DNA of 64,000 nucleotides from Paralvinella palmiformis. Lineage: Eukaryota; Annelida; Polychaeta; Terebellida; Alvinellidae. The stretch is taken from the NCBI GenBank assembly GCA_025642065.1, contig JAODUP010000463.1:434001-498000 (forward strand), in the 5' to 3' direction. The notes under the pieces are model-generated. The model searched no databases. It was not told where the DNA came from and saw nothing but the letters and a program-made list of their open reading frames with translations. Below, piece after piece: positions 47,733 through 59,429 of this stretch; within the stretch, counting starts at the first letter, position 1, and each line of letters starts with the position of its first letter. Made by a program: the position numbers and the translations under genes.

Positions 47733-47956
47733 AATGATCCATGTGAGGGATCATGACAGGTTCTGTCACCCGTGGAACATTATGTATTTATCCCACTCAA
47801 AAGATTACGTTTGGAGTATGCATAAATACACAACTCACACACGTGTGGTGGAAGATGGTTTATTGAAATACATAAATATGCATGAATAACATTACATAAC
47901 ATACAAAATATGCAGCCGCACTCAAAGATTAAATAACATTAAATGAGATAAAGTCC
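47733..47956 (-). repeat. Split direct repeats A2 (47,733-47,826) and B1 (47,824-47,956)
   Basis: A2 matches A1 at 49,618-49,715; B1 matches B2. They abut as in Ngaro-type elements. Confidence 0.85.
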
Positions 47957-48080
47957 AAAGACCCATAGACACGTATATTTAGTAGTGTAAAAAAGTAATA
48001 ATACACATAATTTTATAAGTCAATTGGGAGGCAGTTTGTAAAACGTTTAAGCATCTGAAATCTTGTATATGATGATGGGT

Positions 48081-48746
48081 TCAGATAACGTTGATATGCT
48101 TCTGATTGCCATCATGAAGGATGGAAGGCCAGAGACAAAAGCCCAAGTGGCACAACACTGTTAGGCTATATCCATGTGGTATGATGCATAAACTGTTTTT
48201 GCTTAAATGCTTAAGCTTGTTGTAACCAGAGCCTGATGTTGGTAACAGGTTGGATTTACGTAACAGTCCATAGAAGGCCACAAAGCATGCTGCCCATAAT
48301 TCGATATCCCTGAATTCATTTAGATTTAACCGACTCTTCACCCGGAGCAGGATGTGTGGTGTCATCGCCAGCTTCTGTTTTCCTAATGAACCTGTATCCC
48401 TTTTGACCCCCTTCAATACTGACTGCACCTGCCAATTGATACTGAGTGGGTTTGGGAGCCCCGATTCCACATGATATTTACCAATCGAACAGTAAGACAG
48501 CTTGGAGGCTAGATACGCTATATACCGACACAAACATTGTGTGGTAACTGGCATAGGTACTTGATTAGTTAACTCACAATAGTCCATGTATGTTGTGAGG
48601 TGAGTTCTATATGACTGTTTTGTGTTTAAGGCAAAAGTCAAGGATCTATACTGGTTGACAGCTACATCTAGGTCCCGTATTAACGCATCAGGTGACAGTG
48701 CAGTAAGAACAATTGGCACCACGAGTGATATCGCATATGTCGACAT
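48081..48746 (-). pseudogene. Tyrosine recombinase of DIRS/Ngaro-type element, truncated
   Basis: N-terminal SAM-like domain (LDVAVNQYRSLTFALNTKQS, YRTHLTTYMDYCEL, CLCRYIAYLASKLSYCSIGK), then LLRVKSRLNLNEFRDIELWA and FVAFYGLLRKSNLLP, where the Arg of LLRKSN is at the first catalytic Arg position. After that the frame is scrambled and the HxxR and Tyr motifs are not seen, so it is inactive. Confidence 0.75.
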
Positions 48747-48967
48747 AAATTAAGCCAAACAGTGAGTGCTGACTGGGGAACATAACCCAATATTACTGAT
48801 ATCCAATGGACGAAATGGCCTTGTTGTGAAGGTGGGACGCCGAATCCGCGTAGATATTGAGTGATCCTACTATGTGGGTGCTGCTCATGGTAAAGTTAAA
48901 CATGTTGCCTAGTCAGAACACATTACGTAAGTGAGATATCACTAGAGGATCTTTGCTGATGCCTTTG

Positions 48968-49660
48968 TTAATTGCTGCACGTGTAGTTAGTTATATTATC
49001 CGTGTAGATGATGACATGCCGGCCTTGCCATGATGGTGCCCAACGATAAATAGCCAATATCACAGCCATCGTTTCTTTCACATTTATATTTGATCTTGCT
49101 ATACTTGGCATATCTATCCGCCAGTTAACATATCCCCAGTCCTCACTGGTTATCATGCCCCCACCTTGGTCACGTGTGTCAGTATACATAATTACTGGAA
49201 GTCTCCAGGGAGGACGTATTTCTCTGCTGCTGAAGGTTTGTAATAATTCTATCCAGAATGTGATATCCTCTCTAAATGCATCAGCGAGAAGGATTTTGTT
49301 ATCGGCTTTCTTGAGTGGACGAAGGAGATCCACACAAGAAAGTCTTCCCGTGAGTTGCTGCAGCTGCCTACATGATGCTCTCCTCTTTGTTTTGTACCCC
49401 TTCAGAAGGGTGCTTACTTTGTCTTGTGGTAGACTTAGCGTTAATGACTCACTGTCAATCTTTATTCCGAGGAATGTTAAGGACCGTGTTGGACCTGCCG
49501 TTTTTTCCCAGGCTATGCCAAAGCCTAAGAGGCGTAGTAATGTGATCAGGGTGTTGAGGCCTTTCATACAATCCAAATAGTTGTCGGATATCACTAGATC
49601 ATCATCTAAATACACCCTGAATGATCCATGTGAGGGATCGTGACAGGTGATGCCACCCAT
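48968..49660 (-). pseudogene. RT (C-terminal) and RNase H of DIRS/Ngaro-type element
   Basis: The frame opens in A1 sequence (MGGITCHDPSHGSFR, chance fusion) and enters RT at VYLDDDLVISDNYLD, the catalytic YxDD box. Then LLGFGIAWEKTAGPTRSLTF and LGIKIDS, the connection (ASCRQLQQLTGRLSCVDLL), and RNase H (VIMYTDTRDQGGGMI, INVKETMAVILAIYRWAP, HVIIYTDN). The frame breaks after TDNIT, and RNase H/linker text continues in other frames to 48,750. DIRS-class RTs resemble gypsy RT. Confidence 0.8.
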
Positions 49661-49715
49661 GGAACATTATGTATTTACCCCACTCCAGATTACCTTTGGA
49701 GTGTGCAGAAAAAAG
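49618..49715 (-). repeat. Split direct repeat A1 (truncated)
   Basis: Matches 47,733-47,826. In A2 the similarity is followed by ~240 bp absent here, the expected result of the internal deletion. Confidence 0.8.
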
Positions 49716-49739
49716 CATATATTTATCCAATGTATGATC

Positions 49740-52480
49740 GATTGTTGATATAATTTTTTTATGGTACAGCCTCCTCCTGGCCCATCATAGCTTTCTGATC
49801 CACCCACTTATTTAAATTTTAATTAATATGTTATATAAAGACTATATACAAGTACTCTTTTTCTTCTACAATCGAAGTTTTCTTCTCTATGTATATTATG
49901 TAATCGGGGGCCTTTTTGTTCTAAGTGTATTTTTCTCTCAGACAATATTTTTTCCAGGACATTTCCTGATTTTATCAATTCCAAGACATGGAAAATTAAT
50001 TTGTTATTTTCCAGGTTACTCAGAACACGTGGGAACCCTGTGTATGTCATGAGCGTTGTACACATGTATACGTATTTTCAAATACACGAGCGATTCAAAA
50101 CCTAGGTTTACATGTAACCAGATCATGACCATGATAACAACGACAATAGTGTTCTACGTAACAACATTTATCTTGTGGTGCACACTTTGTATTCATCAAC
50201 ATCAAAAGTACTTCATTGTTGAGTAGGAGTTAATACTTAATAATAATATAATGTAATATGCAAATATTTGCCCTTACCTGTGTAAAACATTAACAGCAGA
50301 CGATAAATGTTGCTCTGTTATTTGTCACTTAATGTATGTATGTGACCTTACCGCACGACAGACTGTGGTGTATGACTACGTTCAGCACCTCTATACGACT
50401 TGTATTATATGAGCCAGTGTGAAACCAGGGCTGACTAACAGAGTTAGGCTATATAGAGTTTTCTGTCTACAGTTCTTGACTTGTGTATTCTTTATGATAA
50501 TTTAGTCACCACACACTGTATAATTTTAACGTTAAGAGAAAACAACTTCAGTGCATTTATCAACATTACAATTAGTTTGTCTGTCTTTATGGTCATTTGA
50601 TTTAGGTCAGTGGCTAGATAATAGACAGATCCCGCTACGCATGCGTATTTGGATCCCGGGCGAGTTGTTAGGTCAGCAAAAATATGCTAACCGGCTGATA
50701 ACGTGAAAGTGAATGGGACTGTGAAAGAAAATGAATTTCAGCACTCGGACCGAGACAGGAGTATGGTCAATCTACAACAAACCCCACATATTTGGATACG
50801 TGAATCGATTCTGAATATATATAGCATGCTTTGATTTACAGGTATATGTAGAGTGCCCTAAAATATGATCTTATTGAAGGTGTTCTTAAAACAACAAATC
50901 GGATCGGGGCATCGTTTTGGTCAACAGGCACAATCTGTTTCGTGAATTAAGCCATGCGCCCAGCATGCATTTATTCAGGACACAAATAATGTAAACTAGA
51001 GATGCCTGTTTTATATTTTTTCACACTTGTCAAAAGAATAGTGTATTTTATTCTGAAATTTGTGTCGGTTAAAACGTAAACAATCCTGTTGAAGAAACAA
51101 CGCTGTCAGCTGGTCAGTGTGGGGGTTGTGTAAAAACTATGAATATTCAGTATCACATGATCACTGCTGCTGCCCACATCGAGTCACGTTGCACGTGTTT
51201 AATAGTGAATGTAAACATGGGGGAAATATAACACTATTCTTCCCTTTGTGAGACAACAAATTAAACACGGTTAGATCTAGGAAATATACAAGATTGAACG
51301 GAACAAATTGTCCATTTGCTTTCGTTGTTGAAAACACGTGGGATGATCATTTGTCTTGTAATCAGAGATTCTACATGAGCAGTGACAGCTTTCTACCTAA
51401 CATCAAGTTTTAGTTTCTTCGTTGGTCACTTGGACAAAACGTCAATCGAAGAATTATTATAATTATTATGATCTTATCTCTTAAGCTAAGTTATATTTAA
51501 CTTCCTCATGATACCTATTCACCAGCTCTGCGAAATAGTTTGCAAGGATCCGTCTCGAGACCCAGTAATAAAATTAATCTAATTATAAAACTCTCTCTCT
51601 CTCTCTCTCTCTGTGCGTGCGTGCGTGGTTTAGGATACATATATAGTGGCACTGGCTCAGAACATCAACACCTCTAAACATCATTTGAGACTTCTACCTC
51701 CATAAATATAAATAAAACTATACATACATCAATCTAAATATAAAATCTTCTACACCTCCACATATCTATACATATATATGTAGACCTATGCATGTGTACG
51801 GGCTACTCATCAGCCTGTTGGACCCAGCTAATTCGCTTTTCGTACGCCACAAATAAGTCACGCCACAGGCAAGCGGCTACATGCAGGCTACGTACAAAAG
51901 CGGAAGCACGTAAAACATACCATTTGATACCACAGCTCGCCGTTAACAAGGCGTGCGTGTGGTTCGTTGGCGACTTACTACATACACATGACAACTACTT
52001 TGACACCACATTTTACATTCAATAGTAATTTTCTGTGGTCCAAAATAAACCTGTATATAAAACATTTCGACACCAGAGATGCTGACCTCAGCTATATTAT
52101 GGGTTCGATATATGGGGTGAAATGCCTGCATTCACATTTAAAAACAAGTTGGGCACGTTTAGTAAGAAATACATACACAGTTTTTTATTATGAATTAAGC
52201 TTTGTTTTTAACTAATTCATGATAAAATTTATGTAAGAACGAACTTATTAACAATAATTATCGACCAGTTGTGGCAGGAGATGGGCGATAATAAATGAAA
52301 CTTTCATAATGGCACAACTTAATTCCATAATCATCGAACAAGTGACTTGTATGCAGGATTAATCCCAGTTAATAAAATATATGAACGAATAGGGAAAATT
52401 TGGCGTCTATGTTGTTAATTTTTCAATCAACATACTGTTGTACGATTGACTATTATTACTAACCTTCACTTTGCGGAGAT
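49740..52480. other. No gene recognised
   Basis: About 2.7 kb without repeats or exons that I can support. (TC)n then (GTGC)n low complexity at 51,590-51,628. Short overlapping ORFs at 51,790-52,215 run on both strands, with no family signature. Confidence 0.45.
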
Positions 52481-52482
52481 TC

Positions 52483-52785
52483 TTAGTATTCAGACCGGTT
52501 GAACATGCGAACAGGCGAATAGTCTAAGTCAGAGCGGGGTTTAGACGTCTGTTTAACTCGATTTACTGCACACCTCTCGATGTTAAAAAATTGGTATAAT
52601 GACACCATTGTTGCCTCCTGGATTTCCCTATGTAGGGTCTGCCTATTTTCATCCAGTTTGTCATTTATCATCCGCATCATCTTCTCCATAAACTTTTCTA
52701 GTTTAATGTCCATCTTCAAAACACATTCCTCCAAGTCAGTGGCGTTATTTGTCGAAAAAACTGGGTGGATGACTCCTCTCTCCAT
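52483..52785 (-). CDS. Unrecognised 100-aa ORF with coiled-coil-like segment
   Basis: MERGVIHPVF, then a heptad-like stretch (KLEKFMEKMMRMINDKLDEN, RQTLHREIQ). Its C-terminus overlaps a direct repeat copy (52,505-52,562), so the end is not a conserved gene end. Could be a transposon ORF1 piece. Confidence 0.25.
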   Translation of the reverse strand: MERGVIHPVFSTNNATDLEECVLKMDIKLEKFMEKMMRMINDKLDENRQTLHREIQEATMVSLYQFFNIERCAVNRVKQTSKPRSDLDYSPVRMFNRSEY

Positions 52786-53475
52786 CAGGTCTAAGAAGAG
52801 GTCCTCCCCATCTCAGTTTATTCAAGTATTGCGATTTAGTGAAGTAAAACTTAAATTTCAATAAATTGTGTGACTATTATGGTCAATGTTATCTCAGACT
52901 GTGCAACTGTGGTCCTACAACTGCAATCAGATTCATTGCTTTGAAAAAATATACTCCCAATAAAACCTCAGTGTAACTTGGATGACAATTGGCATGCGAC
53001 AATAATGGCCAGATATAAGTAAACAAACAGTTGTAGGGTACCAATTTTAGTGTAATTAAAATCACAAATGTCATGTAACAACAATGATTCCTTATCTTAT
53101 TTTAATGATATCTCGGTGTAATCAATATCAGAATTGTCCTTGAACAACAATGGTCCTGAATGATTAGCCTATTTACACTACAACTTCAGCGTACTCGAGA
53201 TAATTTACAGTATCTGCGTACGGAAAATCACAATTGTCATGCGACAACAATGACCATAAATCAGCAAGCTGTTACAGAGTTAGTGAAACCACTTCGCCAA
53301 TGGCGGGAAGTCGCCCACGAAGAAGTCCTCGTTTTGATGACTGACGTCATCCGGTGGAAAATTCAATCTTTCACGGGCTGTCTTGATTATTTAGCTATAT
53401 AATCCTGTATAGAACAGGCGAATACTCTCGGACACTAAGTCAAGGCGGGGTTCAGAAGTCTGTTTAACTCAATAT
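52500..53475. repeat. Direct-repeat-flanked segment with degenerate tandem units
   Basis: Flanks at 52,505-52,562 and 53,412-53,470 share GAACAGGCGAATA, CTAAGTCA.AGCGGGG-type and GTCTGTTTAACTC. Inside, four degenerate 65-80 bp units start near 52,968, 53,048, 53,112 and 53,198, each with GTGTAAT-like, ATCACAATTGTCATG-like and ACAACAATGG-like parts. Confidence 0.55.
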
Positions 53476-53479
53476 CTCG

Positions 53480-54360
53480 GCTTGGCAGACCGCGTGATGG
53501 GTTGAGTGCGCTCAGCCCAGGTCACTCGTCAGGGGGCGGCACTGTCCCAGGCGAGTCCATGATCGGGGAGATCGGGATTCCTACTACAATACAATGGACA
53601 AGTTTATGCCAACATATAGATATAACTTATTATATTTTTGTAACTAGTAATATTGGGCAAGGCAAATTGGTGAATTTTCTGATGCCATGGAATTGGAATA
53701 TTTAACCACCACCATACTGGATCAATGAGAAGACCGATACCCCCCCCCCACACACACACTTTATACTAGGGATCACCTTTTTAAGGTATAGAGTTTTATA
53801 GGGGAAATAGATCAATTCTCAGGAGAGACGTACAAATAAAAATTCTTAAAGTATATACCCCTCCCCCAAACATTCCTTGCACCACCCATTTTCATAAATC
53901 CTACATCGTGTTATGACTATAAGGAAAAAATTATATAAAATAAAAACCCACATTTGGTTGCCAGTCATGCCAGCTTTCTAGTCAAGGATGTAAAGAATAT
54001 TTTTCATTATATAAGCACCCATTACCCCAGCAGCACCAAACCCTATACGTTTAATGGGCGGATGTTGGCTTAGACCATTTTTTAAATGTACAGGGTTTTT
54101 GTTTTCACCTAGTGTAACCACGACTTCCTCTCCAAGCCTAGTAAAATCAATAATTATTTCTATGAAAAATATTAGCTTATCAGTATGTAGTGTTGTTGAT
54201 ATATAATTGTAGAATCACATATAAAACACATGAACAGTGAGGATTTATTTAGAAAATAAAATGCTTTGCCCAGAATTACACCAACTATATATTTAAAATT
54301 AAATTATCAATCTTTAAATATGATAATTATACAATTTTAAAGGGACTAAACAGAGCATAA
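53480..54360. other. No gene recognised
   Basis: C-rich run at 53,742-53,757; the rest is AT-rich without supported ORFs. A 67-codon ORF at 53,502-53,705 has no signature. Confidence 0.4.
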
Positions 54361-54744
54361 TTGGCTTCAGCATATGCAAAAACATATAAATAGACGCCAA
54401 TATCACTCAAATCGAATGAATCTCAACAAAGTTATGTCAAAAAGTGTAAAACTGGATGCAATCTTGGAACCAGTGGCCGCCATCTTGAATTTTCAAATGT
54501 TCACTTATTTGGATTTGACGAATGCCTCAAAATATTTTGTGTGTGTCAATGATCATGCTTCTGTTGCAATTATAAACTACTTAGAACAAATAAACTTGTG
54601 AAAACGGCATTTTTGACCTTGATGACACTGAAACCTAAAATTGAGGCTTTGACTTCCTGCCTATTTGTTTTGCAGTTCTATGCTTTAATAAATTATGAAA
54701 AAGTAATTGAAACACAAAACTGTTGGTGGAAATTAGCTTGAATG

Positions 54745-54783
<39 letters not shown>

Positions 54784-54789
54784 TTTATT

Positions 54790-54903
54790 GCTGATGATAG
54801 TTTGTATTTTACGGCCACTTTTGTGCACATGGTAGGCTAAATGGGCCGAGCGACCTCCAAAAGTAATGAAGCGAAGTCAAAGATGAAACAACCGTCAGAA
54901 AAA
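54790..54903 (-). mobile_element. SINE-1 fragment (3' body only)
   Basis: Retains TTTTACGGCCACTTTTGTGC, TAGGCTAAATGGGCCGAGCG and the following 'GAAGCGAAGTCAAAGATG' block; the tRNA head is missing. Follows an (AT)n run at 54,750-54,778. Confidence 0.75.
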
Positions 54904-55301
54904 TAGAAATACTTCTTCTGCACATAAAACTATTTATTCACGTTTCAGTATTCACAATACGTGTACGCACGCGGATATACACGCACACACACCCTTCCCT
55001 GCCTTTTCGGACATATCCAAACATATTACTGGAAATTTCTAAACGCAGTTTATTACTAAATATAAATGAAGACCTCAAATTAACAGCTAAAGTGTAAATG
55101 TAAATATTGTCAATTCGCATTATAAATTATCCTGAATGACATAAATAATATAATCTTCGAAATAACAAATAATCGCGTTTACTTTATATTCTTACATTGA
55201 AAATTACTCGCACAACAACATATTCGAGAAATCGTTTAACATAAAATATGTCTGCTCTTTGAAGTAACGCATTTACTAATAACCCGCCATTACGTGTGTT
55301 G

Positions 55302-58300
55302 TTACGGTGGCGTTATGTTATCACCTCGGATGGCATATATTTCGTCTCCAACATGAACGATGCCCGGTTTCTCCACTATCAAGTCAATACCCAAGGCAGG
55401 TCCAAGAATTCCACCGAGAATATTCCGATATCTGAAAGACATTTTTATAATATTATAACAGGTAAGATGCCTGAAGAACTAATCGGAAGAACTTCCCTGA
55501 TATGTCCTTTTTCTCCACCAGTTGTTTTAGTCCTTAATCGATTGATTTATTTTAACTTTATTGCTTATCATGACTCTTTCCTCCAAAAGCTTGCGGTTCA
55601 TATACATGCTATGTTTATATCGGGGAGGTTTGCTTCCAGCTTCAATGCAGCATGCTGAAGATGATGATTGGTGTTTTACGGCCACTTTTGTGCACGAGGT
55701 AGGCTAAATGGGCCGAGCGACCTCCAAATGAAATGAGGCGAAGTCAAAGATGAAACAACATTCAGATATGCCCACGCCGAGATTCGAACACGGGTGGTAG
55801 TGATCTGTGGTCCAACACGCTACCGCTAGACCACGGAGTCGCCTATATGCCAAAGAAACGGAACATTTGTCATCTCATTTAACAACTGTATTGAAGGAAA
55901 AACGAACATTGGTCACACGATTTAGAAACTCCAGTCAGCGAAACAGACCATAATTCAGTGCTATCTTCAAAACGTGGATCTGATGTGCCTAATTATTAGT
56001 AAATACAAATAATGTACTGCGTGTCTAAGCTGCTCGTGAAGTCAGCTTTATCATTTACCTGTTTAGTGTCTTTAATGGCTGATCGTCCGGATCTTTTAAA
56101 CCAGTTTCAGGGTCAACATTAGGCAGGACGCATCTTTATAGATAAAAACGTGAATAGTTAGTGAATTGGAAGGAACTGAATGCGATATTGATACGTAATG
56201 AACATCAGTCGGTGGAGTTTTAATGGTGTGTGTGCGCGAAGTATTGTAAAACTGTCTTAATTAACAAGGTTATTAAATCTTTATTACCTGGCACAAAGTT
56301 TCAATGTCCGCAGCCTAGCAGTTCCGATGTATACTTCCTTCCAATTATCCTACAACCACGGTAAGTAACAGAATAGACTTTCGTCAATTATAACTTTATC
56401 AATTATTTATAATTAAAGTCGGATGTGGCTGACTTGAGACTTTAAAATATAAATTTCGTTGAGATATAAATGTTGTTGTTTTGCGACCACGTTTGTGCGC
56501 ATGACAGGTTAAATGAGCAGCCGAGGATAATGAGACAAATTGAAAGATGAAACACCCTTCACACAAATCCCGGCCGGGGCATGAACTCGGATTCTAGAGG
56601 TCTTGTGGCCAACCACAATCCATTAATCCACGGAGACGCATTTAAAACTAACTAACAACTTTACAAAATTCACATGCAGTATATCATTATATCAATTATT
56701 ATTATTATTATTAATTACCTCGGCGTATGGCTCCGATCCAGTTTTGGCAACAATATTAGGGCGGAATCTGGATGTTTTCAGCGGATTTTCCAGCCGTTTG
56801 TTTAAATCAGCCACCGATTCTTCGGTTATCAAATGGAGTGAAATACTATCATGGAATGCTAGCTATTGTAGGAATTAATGTGAAATAAAATCATTTTAAA
56901 AGGTTATTTCATAACATACACCCAGTTGTTGATATTCAATTATTTAATACGAATGGTTGTACACCACACAACAGGCTAACTTAAGTAGGTATACATCCTC
57001 CACGTATTCGTGTGCCCAAGCGTATTTGGTGGAAAGGATCATATGTGCAAGTGTATATCCATCCGTACATACGTGCGTATGCACTTCATGTTGTGTACGT
57101 TTGTAGCAGGTACATATTATTATGCGAACGAACGTTATTCGCACGCGTATATTTCATTACGGTTTAAATAAAAAATACATATTTTAGTAAATATTTCAGT
57201 TGACAAAAACTTGAAGTTTTGTATACAATTTCTAGATAATGTTAAAACAGTCGTCATAACTTACTTTGTCATCAGACTTAGCCACTCGTGTCCAGGCCAA
57301 ATATTTGTTGTTTCCGCCCACTACACCCCGAGTATAGACGTCCCTTCCGGAATATACCAAACGATATCCGGGTTTGTCCAGATATTTACTGATCCACTGC
57401 GATGCTTCCTCGCCACAATCCAGTGCCATAGTAGGAACAGAATGAACGCTATATGAAAATATATATCAATAGCTCGCCGTTAAGGAATTGTATATGGAAC
57501 ACGATGATAACTTTTCCCGACGATCCAATGTTCTAAGAGATTGTTTAGAACGCATTGTTTTAATAATCACCGATATATCTGACAGAACTTCTTCATGGGA
57601 AGGCTATCACCCGAACACTAAGATCATCTTGTGAACTGATCCTTGCCGTTCCTAAATACAAACGCCAAACTTATGGACTGGATGTTTTAGTGTTGCTGCG
57701 CCAACATTGTGGAATAAGTTACCTAGTCATATTAGAACTTCTAAGTCACTAAATGTTAAAAAAAACATGTTAAAACATTCCTATTCAAAAATATTTTATT
57801 TGTTATTGTACTCATTATATTTACTGATTTTGTTAAACATCTCTTTCTTTATTGTACAGCACCTCAGAACAGGGTTACCTGGTTTTGGCGCTTTATAAAT
57901 ATACGCATTTCTAATATTTGCTGGCAACCTGCTTTGTCAACAAACAAAAACACAAATAATAACAAACTTTATGTTGGTACTAATATATAGCTGTAATGTG
58001 GTAATTGTTCAATCTGGAATGTGTTTATTACAATCGACTAGAATTAATTGCAATGAGTATTGGCCTTTTATCTATTTGATGAATGGATTATAATATATAT
58101 ATAATTTATGACAACAAACAATAATATTAGAATACATAAACAAAGGAAATATTAATCACGTACTGAATTAATGTTATAGATAGAAATAATAACCACCAAA
58201 TATCCATTATTTGGTGGGCTAAGTGGGGGAGGGGGGTGCAAAAATAAAACAAGGACGGCAGAACATCTCTCTTCCCCAAAAAGAACATTAGGTTCGAAAA

Positions 58301-59192
58301 TATTGGATTGCCGGAATATGAAGACACCACCCCACTCCCATGGTAGTGGTCAATATGGATTAGTTTATTATGGAAAATTATTGGGCTTAGTTTGTATATC
58401 AATAAAGCTTACTCCGTCGAAATTGGTTTGGCGGCGCGCTCCACTAGATCGGGATCCAGAGACAGATCATCACATCCGGGAGCTGTTATGATCATTGTTG
58501 ATCCTTCAAATCGTGGTACAATCCGACTTAAGAGCGGCTCCTGGCGACTGGAAACCATCTGGTGTTTATCAGTGACCACCATCCAGTGTCTGAGATAAAA
58601 GAGTAAACGATACCGTCTCAGGAGAGTAACAATATGACATCATTAGGACACTATGACGGATCTGTTGTTGAGGGATTTAATTGTCTAAAGTATGTGAAAT
58701 AAAACTTTTTTATTACAATGTATGATATCTGCAGATCCAAGAGATACAAGTCAGGGATCAGATCCAGAAAATGGTCCCAGATCAACGGTATAGTTATAAG
58801 TACATGTTCTCTTATATATATATATATGTATATATTAGATACGCATTTCAACTGGAAGCTAGGGACAATGGTTGTATAAGCTTTCCCCTTTTACAATTGA
58901 ATATTTTATTTCACACACACACACACAGAGAGAGAGAATTAGTGTTAAGATGTTCATATTACCTATCAGTGACGGGTCCACACGACGGACCTTTATGGGA
59001 TGAGCATTTGACTTCTTCTTGTTCAATTCCTTTGCCAGATTTCAGGGGAAATAGCTCCAGACCCGTTACAACGCCGACCAGCTTAGCGCCGTTTGGTACG
59101 ACATCCTTCCAGAGATAATTGACGTAATATTTCAATGCCGCCGACAGCAACAGATAGCTGAAAACGGGATCGACGTTTGCCAGTAAGCCCAT
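55302..59192 (-). CDS. MTARC: Mitochondrial amidoxime-reducing component (mARC, MOSC domain), 7 exons
   Basis: Exons (minus): 59,192-58,963, 58,589-58,413, 57,448-57,265, 56,862-56,719, 56,349-56,288, 56,133-56,059, 55,431-55,302. All are GT/AG and in phase, giving about 333 aa, the usual mARC length. Start MGLLANVDPVF is followed by a hydrophobic anchor; an upstream in-frame ATG (59,249) would add 19 residues. The MOSC N-terminal barrel has VTGLELFPLKSGKGIE and HWMVVTDKHQMVSSRQEP. Then CGEEASQWISKYLDKPGYRL, ESVADLNKRLENPLKTSRFR, PNIVAKTG, and CARCVLPNVDPETG with the likely Mo-binding Cys267, ending GIVHVGDEIYAIRGDN. mARC enzymes sit on the outer mitochondrial membrane and reduce N-hydroxylated compounds with cytochrome b5 and its reductase. 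No lesion seen. SINEs lie in introns 4 and 6, and a LINE piece in intron 2. Confidence 0.93.
55660..55845 (-). mobile_element. SINE-1 copy in mARC intron 6
   Basis: Full-length: tail ATGATGATTGG, body, and head complement with ATTCGAACACGGGTGG (box B) and CGCTACCGCTAGACCACGGA. Target duplication not clear. Confidence 0.88.
56470..56645 (-). mobile_element. Old SINE-1-like copy in mARC intron 4
   Basis: Recognisable but diverged: GTTGTTTTGCGACCACGTTTG, GATGAAACACCCTTCA, and a head complement ending AATCCACGGAGACGC. Confidence 0.65.
57560..57915 (+). mobile_element. L2/CR1-like LINE 3' fragment in mARC intron 2
   Basis: Frame text TLWNKLPSHIRTSKSLN-like followed by KMLK/YSKIFYLLLY, the usual C-terminal 'APxxWNxLPxxIR...FKxxLKxxLF' ending. 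3' end GGCGCTTTATAAATATACGC. Antisense to the host gene. Confidence 0.65.
58810..58835. repeat. (AT)n and (AC)n/(AG)n tracts in mARC intron 1
   Basis: AT run at about 58,814-58,836 and an AC/AG run at 58,914-58,937. Confidence 0.8.
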
Positions 59193-59429
59193 CTCGGTAG
59201 CCGTCAATGTGAATATGAATAAAATGGGGCAAGTCGTGTCTCGACCCACTGACCGAGAAAAGTAAGTCTCCAGGCCGTAAACTGGTTGATATAAATCGAA
59301 TCACCACCACACAGACGACCAGTTCAGACTCGCCCCGATCGACGAGTACAAAGTTTGTGTTTGTAGCACATTTCTTACGTTCAAATTGTCTCGCAAGCCC
59401 ATTCACGGCAAACAAATAAACTCAGCCAT

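Larger units (their letters stand above)
47362..49715 (-). mobile_element. DIRS/Ngaro-type tyrosine-recombinase retrotransposon with split direct repeats
   Basis: Minus-strand order: A1 (49,715-49,618), RT/RNase H, tyrosine recombinase, B1 (47,956-47,824), A2 (47,826-47,733, plus ~240 bp to 47,495), B2 (47,494-47,362). A1 matches A2 (GAATGATCCATGTGAGGGATC; GGAACATTATGTATTTA) and B1 matches B2 (CTCACACACGTGTGG; ATGCATGAATAACATTACAT). The order A1-ORFs-B1-A2-B2 is the split direct repeat layout described for Ngaro/PAT elements. An internal deletion joined A1 to mid-RT, removing Gag and the N-terminal RT. Confidence 0.8.

Noticed and set aside
47362..47956. LTRs of an ordinary LTR retrotransposon at the B repeats
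   Set aside because: The B repeats flank A2, not the coding region, and a tyrosine recombinase replaces an integrase; split direct repeats fit better.
51792..52215. Overlapping ORFs on both strands
   Set aside because: No motif, no splice signals and mutually overlapping; treated as chance.
54374..54601. 75-codon ORF with an 'ILEPVAAILNF' stretch
   Set aside because: Low similarity to the P-like end motif (GGCCGCCATCTTGAATTTTC) but no other element parts; not enough to call a copy.
55296..55658. 120-codon plus-strand ORF
   Set aside because: It is antisense to mARC exon 7 and adjacent intron; no motif of its own.
57211..57456. 81-codon plus-strand ORF
   Set aside because: Antisense shadow of mARC exon 3 (57,265-57,448).
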